In this document: in pieces, positions 1 to 5,745 of the stretch
Layout: the number at the start of each line of letters is the position of its first letter
Numbering within the stretch: position 1 is the stretch's first letter
Assembly: GCA_016876055.1 (NCBI GenBank)
Contig: VHDM01000056.1
Span: forward strand, 1 to 6,550
Length of the DNA: 6,550 nucleotides
Direction of reading: 5' to 3'
DNA from: Verrucomicrobiota bacterium
GTDB lineage: Bacteria > Verrucomicrobiota > Verrucomicrobiia > Methylacidiphilales > Verrucolacustridaceae
Program-made: the position numbers and the translations under genes
Notes under the pieces: generated by a model
Database searches by the model: none
Told to the model about the DNA's origin: nothing
Seen by the model: only the letters and a program-made list of their open reading frames with translations

Positions 1-67
1 CATAACCGCAAACCTGAAATTGGCGAATTGCGTTTCATCTCTTCCCCGGTCGGCCTAATCTTCGAAA

Positions 68-394
68 ATGAACCCATGGCTTCTCTTGGCCCTAGCCATC
101 GCGTTGGAATTGTGCGGCACCCTTTGCCTGAAACTCTCCTTTGGATGGAGTCGCCTGCTTCCCTCCATCGGGGTCGTAATCTTTTATCTGGGTAGCTTTG
201 CCCTGATGGCCCAATCCTTGAAGACCCTGGAAGTCGGTATTGTGTACGCCATCTGGGCGGGGGTGGGTACGGCCCTCATCGCCGTTGTCGGCATTTTTGC
301 TTTTGGGGAATCTGTCACCGCTCTCAAAATCCTTGGTCTGCTGATGGTCGTCGGCGGCACCGTCCTGTTGCGCACGGCCTCGGCCCAAGCCTGA
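68..394 (+). CDS. SMR-family small multidrug efflux transporter (EmrE/Qac-like)
   Basis: This 108-residue protein has the length and four-helix layout of small multidrug resistance transporters, which work as inner-membrane dimers exchanging protons for cationic, lipophilic compounds. Membrane segments lie at roughly residues 4-22, 33-50, 58-78 and 85-102. The invariant proton/substrate-binding glutamate is E14 (in ALELCGT). Other EmrE-equivalent positions are present at the same numbers: Y40, F44, Y60 and W63, with the YAIWAGVG signature at 60-67. The 17-18 GT pair and K22 also match EmrE and point to the Qac/EmrE branch rather than the guanidinium-exporter (Gdx/SugE) branch. The ATG at 68 gives the family's usual N-terminus, although no Shine-Dalgarno sequence precedes it. 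The gene stands alone and converges on upp. The substrate cannot be read from sequence. Confidence 0.93.
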   Translation: MNPWLLLALAIALELCGTLCLKLSFGWSRLLPSIGVVIFYLGSFALMAQSLKTLEVGIVYAIWAGVGTALIAVVGIFAFGESVTALKILGLLMVVGGTVLLRTASAQA

Positions 395-521
395 AAATCA
401 GCACGGGCGGCTCGGGGGGCTGACCAGATTCCGCTTTTCAATTTCCTGATCCGAGATTGCCTCCTCTCAAGCCCGATTCTTTCTCCCATCCCGCCCAACA
501 TTTCCCGATTTTATAATGGAA

Positions 522-1157
522 TTACAAAGTTCCAAAAATCCTGTCCCCCGCATCCCCCAGCCCCGGCACGATGTAGCCATGATCGTTCAACTTCGGATCC
601 ACCGCGGCGGTGAACACAGGGATATCCGGGTGATGCCGATGAAAATTCCGCACACCCGCTTGAGCCGCCAACAGACACATGAAACGAATCGACCGCGCCC
701 TGGCTCCCTTGAGCCGGTCCGCCGCCGCCACCGCGGAATGCCCGGTGGCCAACATCGGATCCATTAGGATCAGATCCCGGTCCCGCAGGGTTTTCGAGGC
801 CTTAAAGTAGTACTCCACCGGCTCCAACGTCCGGTGATCCCGATAAATCCCGATATGTGCCACCCGCGCGGACGGAAACATCTCCAGCATCCCATCCAAC
901 AGCCCCATCCCCGCCCGTAAAATCGGCACCAGCACCATCTTTTGCCCCTTGAGCACCGGGGCCCTCATTTTCCCCATGGGCGTGCGGATCGTCTTTTTCG
1001 CCAGCGGAAAATCCCGCGTCACCTCGTAAGCCATCAACATCGCTACCTCGCTGGCCAACGCCCGGAACTCCGTCACACTGGTCCCCTTTTCCCGCATCAA
1101 CGTGAGCTTGTGTTGCACCACCGGGTGCCGGACCACATGGAGCATCGATTTTGCCAT
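522..1157 (-). CDS. upp: Uracil phosphoribosyltransferase
   Basis: This cytoplasmic salvage enzyme converts uracil and PRPP to UMP and pyrophosphate. The 211 residues align end to end with the E. coli enzyme (208 aa) from memory. Recognisable blocks are KLTLMRE near 18-24, VPILRAGMGLLDG at 77-89, the PRPP-binding loop LILMDPMLATGHS at 129-141, and the uracil-binding C-terminal block YIVPGLGDAGDRIFG at 195-209. The second glycine of the usual ATGGS loop is His140 here; this position varies in the family (ATGNS is also known), so activity is probably kept. The ATG at 1157 lies seven bases after the ychF stop and has a GAGG site five bases ahead, so it is translated as the second gene of a ychF-upp pair. 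I see no clear terminator after the stop. Confidence 0.97.
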   Translation of the reverse strand: MAKSMLHVVRHPVVQHKLTLMREKGTSVTEFRALASEVAMLMAYEVTRDFPLAKKTIRTPMGKMRAPVLKGQKMVLVPILRAGMGLLDGMLEMFPSARVAHIGIYRDHRTLEPVEYYFKASKTLRDRDLILMDPMLATGHSAVAAADRLKGARARSIRFMCLLAAQAGVRNFHRHHPDIPVFTAAVDPKLNDHGYIVPGLGDAGDRIFGTL

Positions 1158-1162
1158 CCCGT

Positions 1163-1166
1163 CCTC
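1163..1166 (-). promoter_or_regulatory. Ribosome-binding site of upp overlapping the ychF stop codon
   Basis: Read on the minus strand, the junction is TGAGGACGGGATG. The GAGG Shine-Dalgarno core shares bases with the TGA stop of ychF and sits five bases before the upp ATG. Ribosomes ending ychF would be placed to restart at upp, which suggests translational coupling. It also fixes the upp start at 1157. Confidence 0.75.
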
Positions 1167-2289
1167 AGACGTTGAACCGAAACTCCATCACATCCCCATC
1201 CTGCACCACGTATTCCTTTCCTTCCACCCGTAGTTTGCCGGCTTCCCGTACCTTCCCCATCGTTCCCGCAGCCTTCAGCTCATGAAACGCCACTGTCTCT
1301 GCCGCAATGAAACCCCGCTCAAAATCGGTGTGAATCACCCCGGCCGCCTGCGGCGCCCGATCCCCCGCATGAATCGTCCAAGCCCGACTCTCCTTTGGCC
1401 CCGTCGTGAGGTAGGTCCGCAGCCCCAGCAGATCGTACGTCGCCCGGATCAGCGCCCCGACTCCCGATTCCTGCACTCCGAGTCCAGCCAGATACTCCCT
1501 CCCCTCCGCCTCCGGCAGATCGACCAGTTCCGACTCGATCTGCGCGCTGACCACCACTGCCTGGCTGGCCAATCGCTGCTTGCAGTACTCCTCCACCTTC
1601 TTCACCTGCTCCCCCGTTTTTCCGGAACGATCGCCTTTCGTCAGCGCCCCCAGCTCCTCCTCCTTCACGTTGCAGGCCAACAGCGTCGGTTTGGAGGTCA
1701 GCAGAAAGAATCCCTTGGCGAGCTTCGCCTCATCCGCGGTCATCGAATGCGTCAAGGCCGGCGAGCCGGCATCAAGATGCTTCTTTAGCTTCTCCAGCAG
1801 GGCCGACTCCGCCTTGGCCGCGGCATCGCCGGACTTGGCCGCCTTGCTGGGTTTCTCCAATCGCTTCGTCACAGCTCCTAGATCAGCCAGCACCAGTTCA
1901 GTCATGATTGTCTCGATATCCCGCAGAGGATCGACAGAGCCGGCCACGTGGTGGATATCCGGATCCTCAAAGCACCGCACCACCTGCACGAGCGCATCGA
2001 CTTCCCGGATGTGAGTCAAAAATTGGTTTCCCAACCCCTCCCCTTGGCTCGCCCCTTTGACCAAACCGGCAATATCGACCAGCTCAATGGAGGCCGGGAC
2101 CACCTTCTCGCTCTTGGACATCGTTGCCAACCAGTCCAGCCGGCTGTCGGGCACCGTGACCACGCCCACGTTGGGCTCGATCGTGCAAAACGGATAGTTG
2201 GCCGCCTGGGCCTTGCGCGTGCGCGTCACCGCGTTGAAGAGCGTGCTCTTCCCCACGTTTGGCAAACCGACAATTCCGGCCCGGACCAT
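1165..2289 (-). CDS. ychF: YchF/OLA1-family ribosome-associated P-loop ATPase
   Basis: YchF is a conserved Obg-related P-loop NTPase that binds ribosomes and prefers ATP; in E. coli it is linked to oxidative-stress and translation control. The 374 residues match the family throughout. The Walker A/G1 motif GLPNVGKST is at 8-16, the G3 motif DIAG at 72-75, and the GLVKGASQGEGLGNQFL block at 76-91. The G4 position reads NVKE (207-210) instead of the GTPase NKxD, which is the known basis of ATP preference. H114, equivalent to the proposed catalytic histidine, and C35, the cysteine tied to redox control in E. coli, are both kept. A C-terminal TGS domain (about 290-373) ends in the typical DGDVMEFRFNV. 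The ATG at 2289 has no good Shine-Dalgarno sequence. The gene is divergent from hom and directly precedes upp. Confidence 0.97.
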   Translation of the reverse strand: MVRAGIVGLPNVGKSTLFNAVTRTRKAQAANYPFCTIEPNVGVVTVPDSRLDWLATMSKSEKVVPASIELVDIAGLVKGASQGEGLGNQFLTHIREVDALVQVVRCFEDPDIHHVAGSVDPLRDIETIMTELVLADLGAVTKRLEKPSKAAKSGDAAAKAESALLEKLKKHLDAGSPALTHSMTADEAKLAKGFFLLTSKPTLLACNVKEEELGALTKGDRSGKTGEQVKKVEEYCKQRLASQAVVVSAQIESELVDLPEAEGREYLAGLGVQESGVGALIRATYDLLGLRTYLTTGPKESRAWTIHAGDRAPQAAGVIHTDFERGFIAAETVAFHELKAAGTMGKVREAGKLRVEGKEYVVQDGDVMEFRFNV

Positions 2290-2307
2290 GGAAATTTCTA
2301 GTCGCTG

Positions 2308-2336
2308 CCCATCCCGGGGTCACGCCCCAGGATGGG
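2308..2336. other. Strong hairpin in the ychF-hom divergent intergenic region
   Basis: The arms CCCATCC (2308-2314) and GGATGGG (2330-2336) are perfectly complementary. After one C/A mismatch, GGGG (2316-2319) pairs with CCCC (2325-2328), leaving the five-base loop TCACG. This gives eleven pairs, ten of them G-C or adjacent to G-C. Neither strand has a U-run directly after the stem, so it is not a standard intrinsic terminator. On the minus strand it would lie in the ychF leader about 18 bases before the start codon; on the plus strand it lies about 75 bases before hom. It could be a leader RNA structure, an operator, or a copy of a dispersed palindromic repeat. Confidence 0.7.
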
Positions 2337-2410
2337 TTGTTCAAAAAAAGACCTTGCACAACTCAAGTAGTTCCTTGCGAAAGGCCCCCAAAAACCGCTC
2401 AAATGCTTCC

Positions 2411-3700
2411 ATGAAAACGATTGGGGTGGGCCTGGTCGGGTGCGGCACGGTAGGTTCCGGGTTGGTCCGGAACCTTTCCGAGGCCAACCGTCTGCTCCAA
2501 CAACGTCTGGGCGTTTCTTTGGAACTTCGCGCCGCGGCCGTCCGCGATCCCTCTAAGCAGCGCGCGGACTTGCCGGTCTCACCCGTGGGGGACTGGAAAT
2601 CCGTCATCTCCAACCCCGCCGTCCAGATCGTCGTGGAACTCCTCGGCGGCACCACGGAATCGCTGGAAGTGGCCAAAGCGGCCTTCGCCGCCGCAAAGCC
2701 CTTGATCACCGCAAATAAGGCTCTTCTTGCGGAAAAAGGATCGGAGCTGATCCCCTTGGCCCAGCAAGCCCGCGTCCCGATCTATTTCGAGGCCAGCGTC
2801 GCCGGCGGCATTCCCGTCCTGAAGGCCCTCCGCGAAGGCCTCGTCGCTAACCAGTTGCTGGGTATCCACGGCATCATCAACGGCACCTGCAACTACATCC
2901 TCAGCCGGATGGCCGAGGAGGGGTCGGACTTTGCCGATGCCCTGCGCCAGGCCAAGGAACTCGGCTACGCCGAAGCGGATGATCGTCTGGATGTCGATGG
3001 CATCGACGCCGCCCACAAGGCCGCAATCCTTTGCCTGCTCGGCTACGGCTTTCTCCCTCCCTTTGCCAAGATCCCGATCGAAGGCATCCGGAAACTGGAA
3101 GCGCAAGATGTCTCGTTCGCCCGGCAACTCGGTTACGTCCTGAAGCTTCTCGCCGTGGTCCGCCCGGTCGGCCCTGATCGCGTCGAAGTCCGGGTTGCTC
3201 CCACCCTGATCCCGGCGCGCCATCCCATGGGCTCCATTCACGGGGTTTTCAATGCAGTCAGTCTGGTCGGAAACCTCTCCGGCCCGGTCCAGTTCACGGG
3301 CCGCGGCGCCGGACCCGATGCCACCTCCAGCGCCCTCCTTGCCGATCTGGGCGAGGCCGCCCGCCATCTCCGCGATCAGTCACCCGGCCCCGTCCTTTCG
3401 GCCGGCGACGGCAAGAGACGACTCCTGGAACCCGGTGAATCCGTCGGCCGTTTCTATGTCCGCTTTGAGGTGCGCGACCAGCCGGGCGTCTTGGCCCAGA
3501 TCGCCGGAATCTTTGGCACGGAAAAAATCGGAATTTCCTCCGTACTCCAGCCCGAGGGTCACGGGGCCGATTCCGTCCCCCTCGTCTTCCTGCTTGAGCC
3601 GGCCAAGGAATCCGCCCTGCAAAAAGCCGTGGCCGCCGTCCAAAAACTTCCGCTGAACCGGTCGCCGGCAAGAATCCTGCGTGTTGAGGATTTGGCGTGA
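2411..3700 (+). CDS. hom: Homoserine dehydrogenase with C-terminal ACT domain
   Basis: This enzyme reduces L-aspartate 4-semialdehyde to homoserine with NAD(P)H, the branch-point step toward threonine and methionine. The 429 residues fit the monofunctional form seen in Bacillus. The Rossmann motif GLVGCGTVGSG is at 7-17, ELLGG at 77-81, and ANK with the expected catalytic K103 at 101-103. EASVAGGIP lies at 128-135 and GIINGTCNYIL at 154-164. E188, D199 and K203 reproduce the spacing of yeast E208, D219 and K223. GRGAGPDATSSALLADL is at 298-314. An ACT domain (about 346-425, starting GRFYVRFEVRDQPGVLAQI) implies amino-acid feedback control, probably by threonine. Asp191 replaces the usual proline after EAD. 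The frame stays open upstream to an ATG at 2288, but the family begins at the Rossmann strand, so 2411 is chosen despite a weak ribosome-binding site. It overlaps thrC by four bases. Confidence 0.96.
   Translation: MKTIGVGLVGCGTVGSGLVRNLSEANRLLQQRLGVSLELRAAAVRDPSKQRADLPVSPVGDWKSVISNPAVQIVVELLGGTTESLEVAKAAFAAAKPLITANKALLAEKGSELIPLAQQARVPIYFEASVAGGIPVLKALREGLVANQLLGIHGIINGTCNYILSRMAEEGSDFADALRQAKELGYAEADDRLDVDGIDAAHKAAILCLLGYGFLPPFAKIPIEGIRKLEAQDVSFARQLGYVLKLLAVVRPVGPDRVEVRVAPTLIPARHPMGSIHGVFNAVSLVGNLSGPVQFTGRGAGPDATSSALLADLGEAARHLRDQSPGPVLSAGDGKRRLLEPGESVGRFYVRFEVRDQPGVLAQIAGIFGTEKIGISSVLQPEGHGADSVPLVFLLEPAKESALQKAVAAVQKLPLNRSPARILRVEDLA
3686..3690 (+). promoter_or_regulatory. Ribosome-binding site supporting the GTG start of thrC
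   Basis: GAGGA lies inside the last codons of hom, six bases before the GTG at 3697. It is one of the few convincing Shine-Dalgarno sequences in the window and it decides the thrC start. Together with the GTGA overlap it indicates translational coupling of thrC to hom. Confidence 0.7.
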
Positions 3701-4746
3701 GCTGGCCGGGAGTCATCCAGCATTATCGCGCCCGGCTCCCCCTGCCGGCGGATGCCCAAATCATCACCTTGCTGGAAGGGAATACCCCGCTTTTGCCTGC
3801 TCCCCGGCTTGCCGCTGCCCTGCGGGGTGAAATCGATTTGCGGTTGAAATATGAGGGGATGAATCCCACCGCCTCTTTCAAGGACCGCGGCATGACCATG
3901 GCGGTCACCCACGCCGTGGCCAAAGGAGCCAAGCTCGTGATCTGCGCCAGCACCGGCAACACCTCCGCGGCGGCCTCGGCGTACGCCGCCCGCGCCGGCA
4001 TCCGCTCCGCCGTGATCATCCCGGCCGGCAAAATCGCCCTCGGCAAACTGACCCAGGCCCTCATGCACGGTGCCAAGCTTCTGCCGATTGAGGGAAATTT
4101 TGACGACGCCCTCAACCTGATCCGCCAAATGGGAATCCTGCCCGGAGTGGAGGTCGTCAACTCCATCAACCCCGTCCGGATTGAGGGACAGAAGACCGCC
4201 TCTTTTGAAATCCTGGATGCGCTGGGGAAGACCCCTGATTTCCATTTTCTGCCGGTGGGCAACGCCGGCAACATCACCGCCTACTGGAAAGGCTTCGTCG
4301 AAGCCCTGCCCAAGGGACCACGCCCGCGGATGTTTGGCTGGCAGGCGGCCGGTGCCGCCCCGTTGGTCGACGGCCATGTGGTGAAAGATCCGCAAACCGT
4401 GGCCACCGCCATCCGCATCGGGAACCCCGCCAGCGGACCCGGCGCCCTCACCGCCGTCAAGGAGTCGAACGGCCGGATCGACAAGGTGACCGATGCAGAA
4501 ATTTTGGAGGCTTATCAACTGCTCGCTAAAACCGAGGGCATCTTTGTGGAACCGGCCTGCGCCGCCCCAGTCGCCGGATTAAAAAAGGCCCTCGTGGCCG
4601 GTTGGATTCCCAAGGGAAGTCTCGTCTCCATGACGCTGACCGGCCATGGCCTCAAAGACCCCGACACCGCCCTAAATAGCCTGCCCAAGCCCCCCGCCCC
4701 GATCGCGCCCACTCTCGAAGCCGCCCGTAAAGCGTTGCAGCTGTGA
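3697..4746 (+). CDS. thrC: Threonine synthase (short, Bacillus/mycobacterial type)
   Basis: This PLP enzyme turns O-phosphohomoserine into threonine and phosphate, the last step of the pathway. The 349 residues match the short fold-type II form. The PLP-binding lysine is K62 in NPTASFKDRGM (56-66). The STGNTSAA substrate loop is at 85-92, the phosphate-binding glycine loop PVGNAGN at 186-192, EGIFVEPACAAP at 280-291, and TGHGLKD at 315-321. Related enzymes such as threonine dehydratase share the fold, but the NPTxSFKDRG and TGHGLKD signatures and the hom linkage favour threonine synthase. It starts with GTG, whose GTGA overlaps the hom stop, with GAGGA six bases upstream, so the two genes form an operon. 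The homoserine kinase gene that often accompanies this pair is not in the window. Confidence 0.96.
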   Translation: MSWPGVIQHYRARLPLPADAQIITLLEGNTPLLPAPRLAAALRGEIDLRLKYEGMNPTASFKDRGMTMAVTHAVAKGAKLVICASTGNTSAAASAYAARAGIRSAVIIPAGKIALGKLTQALMHGAKLLPIEGNFDDALNLIRQMGILPGVEVVNSINPVRIEGQKTASFEILDALGKTPDFHFLPVGNAGNITAYWKGFVEALPKGPRPRMFGWQAAGAAPLVDGHVVKDPQTVATAIRIGNPASGPGALTAVKESNGRIDKVTDAEILEAYQLLAKTEGIFVEPACAAPVAGLKKALVAGWIPKGSLVSMTLTGHGLKDPDTALNSLPKPPAPIAPTLEAARKALQL

Positions 4747-4793
4747 CCGTTCTCTCAACTAGCCTCCTCGATTCCGCCATCCCAATCCCCCTC

Positions 4794-4821
4794 TTGCCAG
4801 CCAGTTGGTTGGCCTTACGAT
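4794..4821 (+). promoter_or_regulatory. Possible tatA promoter overlapping an inverted repeat
   Basis: TTGCCA (4794-4799, five of six matches to the -35 consensus) and TACGAT (4816-4821, four of six to the -10 consensus) are 16 bases apart. The tatA ATG begins only six bases after the -10, so a transcript from here would be nearly leaderless, which would fit the missing Shine-Dalgarno sequence. The spacer holds the inverted repeat GCCAGCC-AGTT-GGTTGGC (4796-4813, six of seven positions matching), which could be an operator or a small hairpin. This is a guess from consensus matching only. Confidence 0.3.
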
Positions 4822-4827
4822 AAAGAC

Positions 4828-5061
4828 ATGATCATTCCCCTACCCTTCGCCTTCGGCCTTCCCCAAGGCTCTGAGTGGTTCTGGATCGTTCTCGTCATCA
4901 TCCTCCTGTTCGGGGCCAAAAAGCTTCCGGAACTTGCCCGCTCCATCGGTCGCAGTCTTGGAGAATTTTCCCGGGCCAAGCAGGATTTTGAAAAAGAGAT
5001 GAAGTCCGCGATCGACGACGCCGATAAAAAGTCCGACGCGTCCAAAACCCCTAAAGCGTAA
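4828..5061 (+). CDS. tatA: Sec-independent protein translocase subunit TatA (TatA/E type)
   Basis: TatA multimers form the membrane-crossing part of the twin-arginine pathway, which exports folded, often cofactor-bearing proteins. The 77-residue protein has the standard plan: a short N-terminal tail, one membrane helix (about 15-28), the hinge FGAKKLPE (28-35), an amphipathic helix (about 33-50) and a charged tail ending in a Lys/Asp/Ser-rich stretch. E16 lies twelve residues before the hinge Phe, where TatA and TatB carry a conserved polar residue. The FGxKKLPE hinge favours TatA over TatB, which typically has LGPxxLP. The 15-residue lead before E16 is longer than usual, but no other in-frame start is available. 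No tatB or tatC is adjacent. The gene is 81 bases after thrC and probably a separate transcription unit. Confidence 0.93.
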   Translation: MIIPLPFAFGLPQGSEWFWIVLVIILLFGAKKLPELARSIGRSLGEFSRAKQDFEKEMKSAIDDADKKSDASKTPKA

Positions 5062-5107
5062 TTCTTCGGTAGGGCGACGCGTCCCTCCCAAATGTTGGCC
5101 TAAAGCG
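5050..5107. repeat. 9-bp direct repeats flanking a small palindromic segment
   Basis: CCTAAAGCG occurs at 5050-5058, across the end of tatA, and again at 5099-5107, across the end of the convergent membrane protein gene. Between them lies GGTAGGGCGACGCGTCCC (5069-5085... within 5062-5098), containing the perfect 8-bp palindrome GACGCGTC (5076-5083) and AGGG/CCCT arms (5071-5074 and 5083-5086). The layout resembles a tiny palindromic insertion with duplicated target, but it may be chance. It also occupies the spot where a bidirectional terminator would be expected, though there is no U-run. Confidence 0.4.
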
Positions 5108-5702
5108 AATCCCTGCTTCGCCCCCGGATTCCCAGCACCAGACAGACGACCGCCAAGCCGAGCATCCCGTACACCGTCATCCACCATCCCGGCCCGAGCT
5201 CCAACTGAGCCAATAGTCGATCCGTATAAGCGGTGGCAATTCTCCAGCGCAATATCGCATAAAGAAAACCCAGACCCACCGCCGTCAAGATCAGGAAAGC
5301 CGAAGGAACCTGCCGTAGCACCAGTCCCGCCCAACCCAGCAACGTCAGGACAGGAATCAACAGCAACCATCCCAGCAGAGGCCGTTTGTCCCGGCCGTCG
5401 AGGGCCACCGAGGCCAGCTCCTGCTGGGCCTTGGCCCGCGGGGTTCCCGACTTGGCCCCAAACGCTAGCTGCAACCCGGAAAAACCGTCAGCCGGGTCCC
5501 GCCACATTTCCCGTAACTCCTCCCCCCGCATCCAAAGAAAGGTAGAACCCAAGTTTGCCCCGCCTTTGGCTAAACTCCGAACCACTTGCATCGTGTTGCC
5601 TTTGAGGGAGTCGGGGGAGATTCTTACCCAGGGAAGAAAAAATCCGATCAAGGTCAGGATCACCAGGAACTTACCTGCTTGATGGACCGGGTCGTGCTGC
5701 AT
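5100..5702 (-). CDS. Four-helix membrane protein of unknown function
   Basis: I do not recognise this 200-residue protein as a named family. It has four likely membrane helices at about 11-28, 109-129, 133-152 and 173-192. Between the first two lies a soluble loop of about 80 residues (29-108) that is probably extracytoplasmic if the N-terminus is inside. The first helix ends in FFLPWVRIS and the loop later carries GFSGLQLAFG. A helix ending in LPWV followed by a sGlxlaxG stretch recurs, from memory, in many small uncharacterised bacterial membrane proteins. The C-terminus is Arg-rich (IRGRSRD), consistent with a cytoplasmic end. The ATG at 5702 has no ribosome-binding site, while a good one precedes an out-of-frame ATG at 5719, so the start is uncertain. 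It is convergent with tatA and divergent from the DUF1015 gene. Confidence 0.75.
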   Translation of the reverse strand: MQHDPVHQAGKFLVILTLIGFFLPWVRISPDSLKGNTMQVVRSLAKGGANLGSTFLWMRGEELREMWRDPADGFSGLQLAFGAKSGTPRAKAQQELASVALDGRDKRPLLGWLLLIPVLTLLGWAGLVLRQVPSAFLILTAVGLGFLYAILRWRIATAYTDRLLAQLELGPGWWMTVYGMLGLAVVCLVLGIRGRSRDSL

Positions 5703-5745
5703 CGGTGGATCATGGCCATCTCAGCCTTTGCGGACAACCCAAGGC

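Noticed and set aside
1..67. A promoter or upstream gene end before the SMR gene.
   Set aside because: No convincing -35/-10 pair, ribosome-binding site or coding remnant can be supported in these bases.
395..521. A bidirectional terminator between the converging SMR gene and upp.
   Set aside because: The best pairing (TCAGC at 398-402 with GCTGA at 419-423) is only five pairs with a 16-base loop and no T-run. I see no usable terminator or other element in this gap.
2198..2410. An N-terminal extension of hom, with in-frame ATGs at 2198 and 2288.
   Set aside because: The added residues lie antisense to ychF or in the hairpin region, have no homology to the family, and homoserine dehydrogenases begin just before the Rossmann GxGxxG motif as at 2411.
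2579..3367. A 262-codon open frame on the minus strand opposite hom.
   Set aside because: Low-complexity Gly/Asp-rich translation with no family signature, fully inside a confident gene.
3559..4518. A 319-codon open frame on the minus strand.
   Set aside because: It lies opposite hom and thrC, both of which carry full sets of family motifs. Its translation is Gly/Asp/Arg-rich with no recognisable motif, as expected of an antisense frame in GC-rich DNA.
4796..4813. An intrinsic terminator after thrC.
   Set aside because: The seven-pair stem includes a G-T wobble and is followed by CTTACGATAAAG, not a T-run. It overlaps possible tatA promoter boxes instead.
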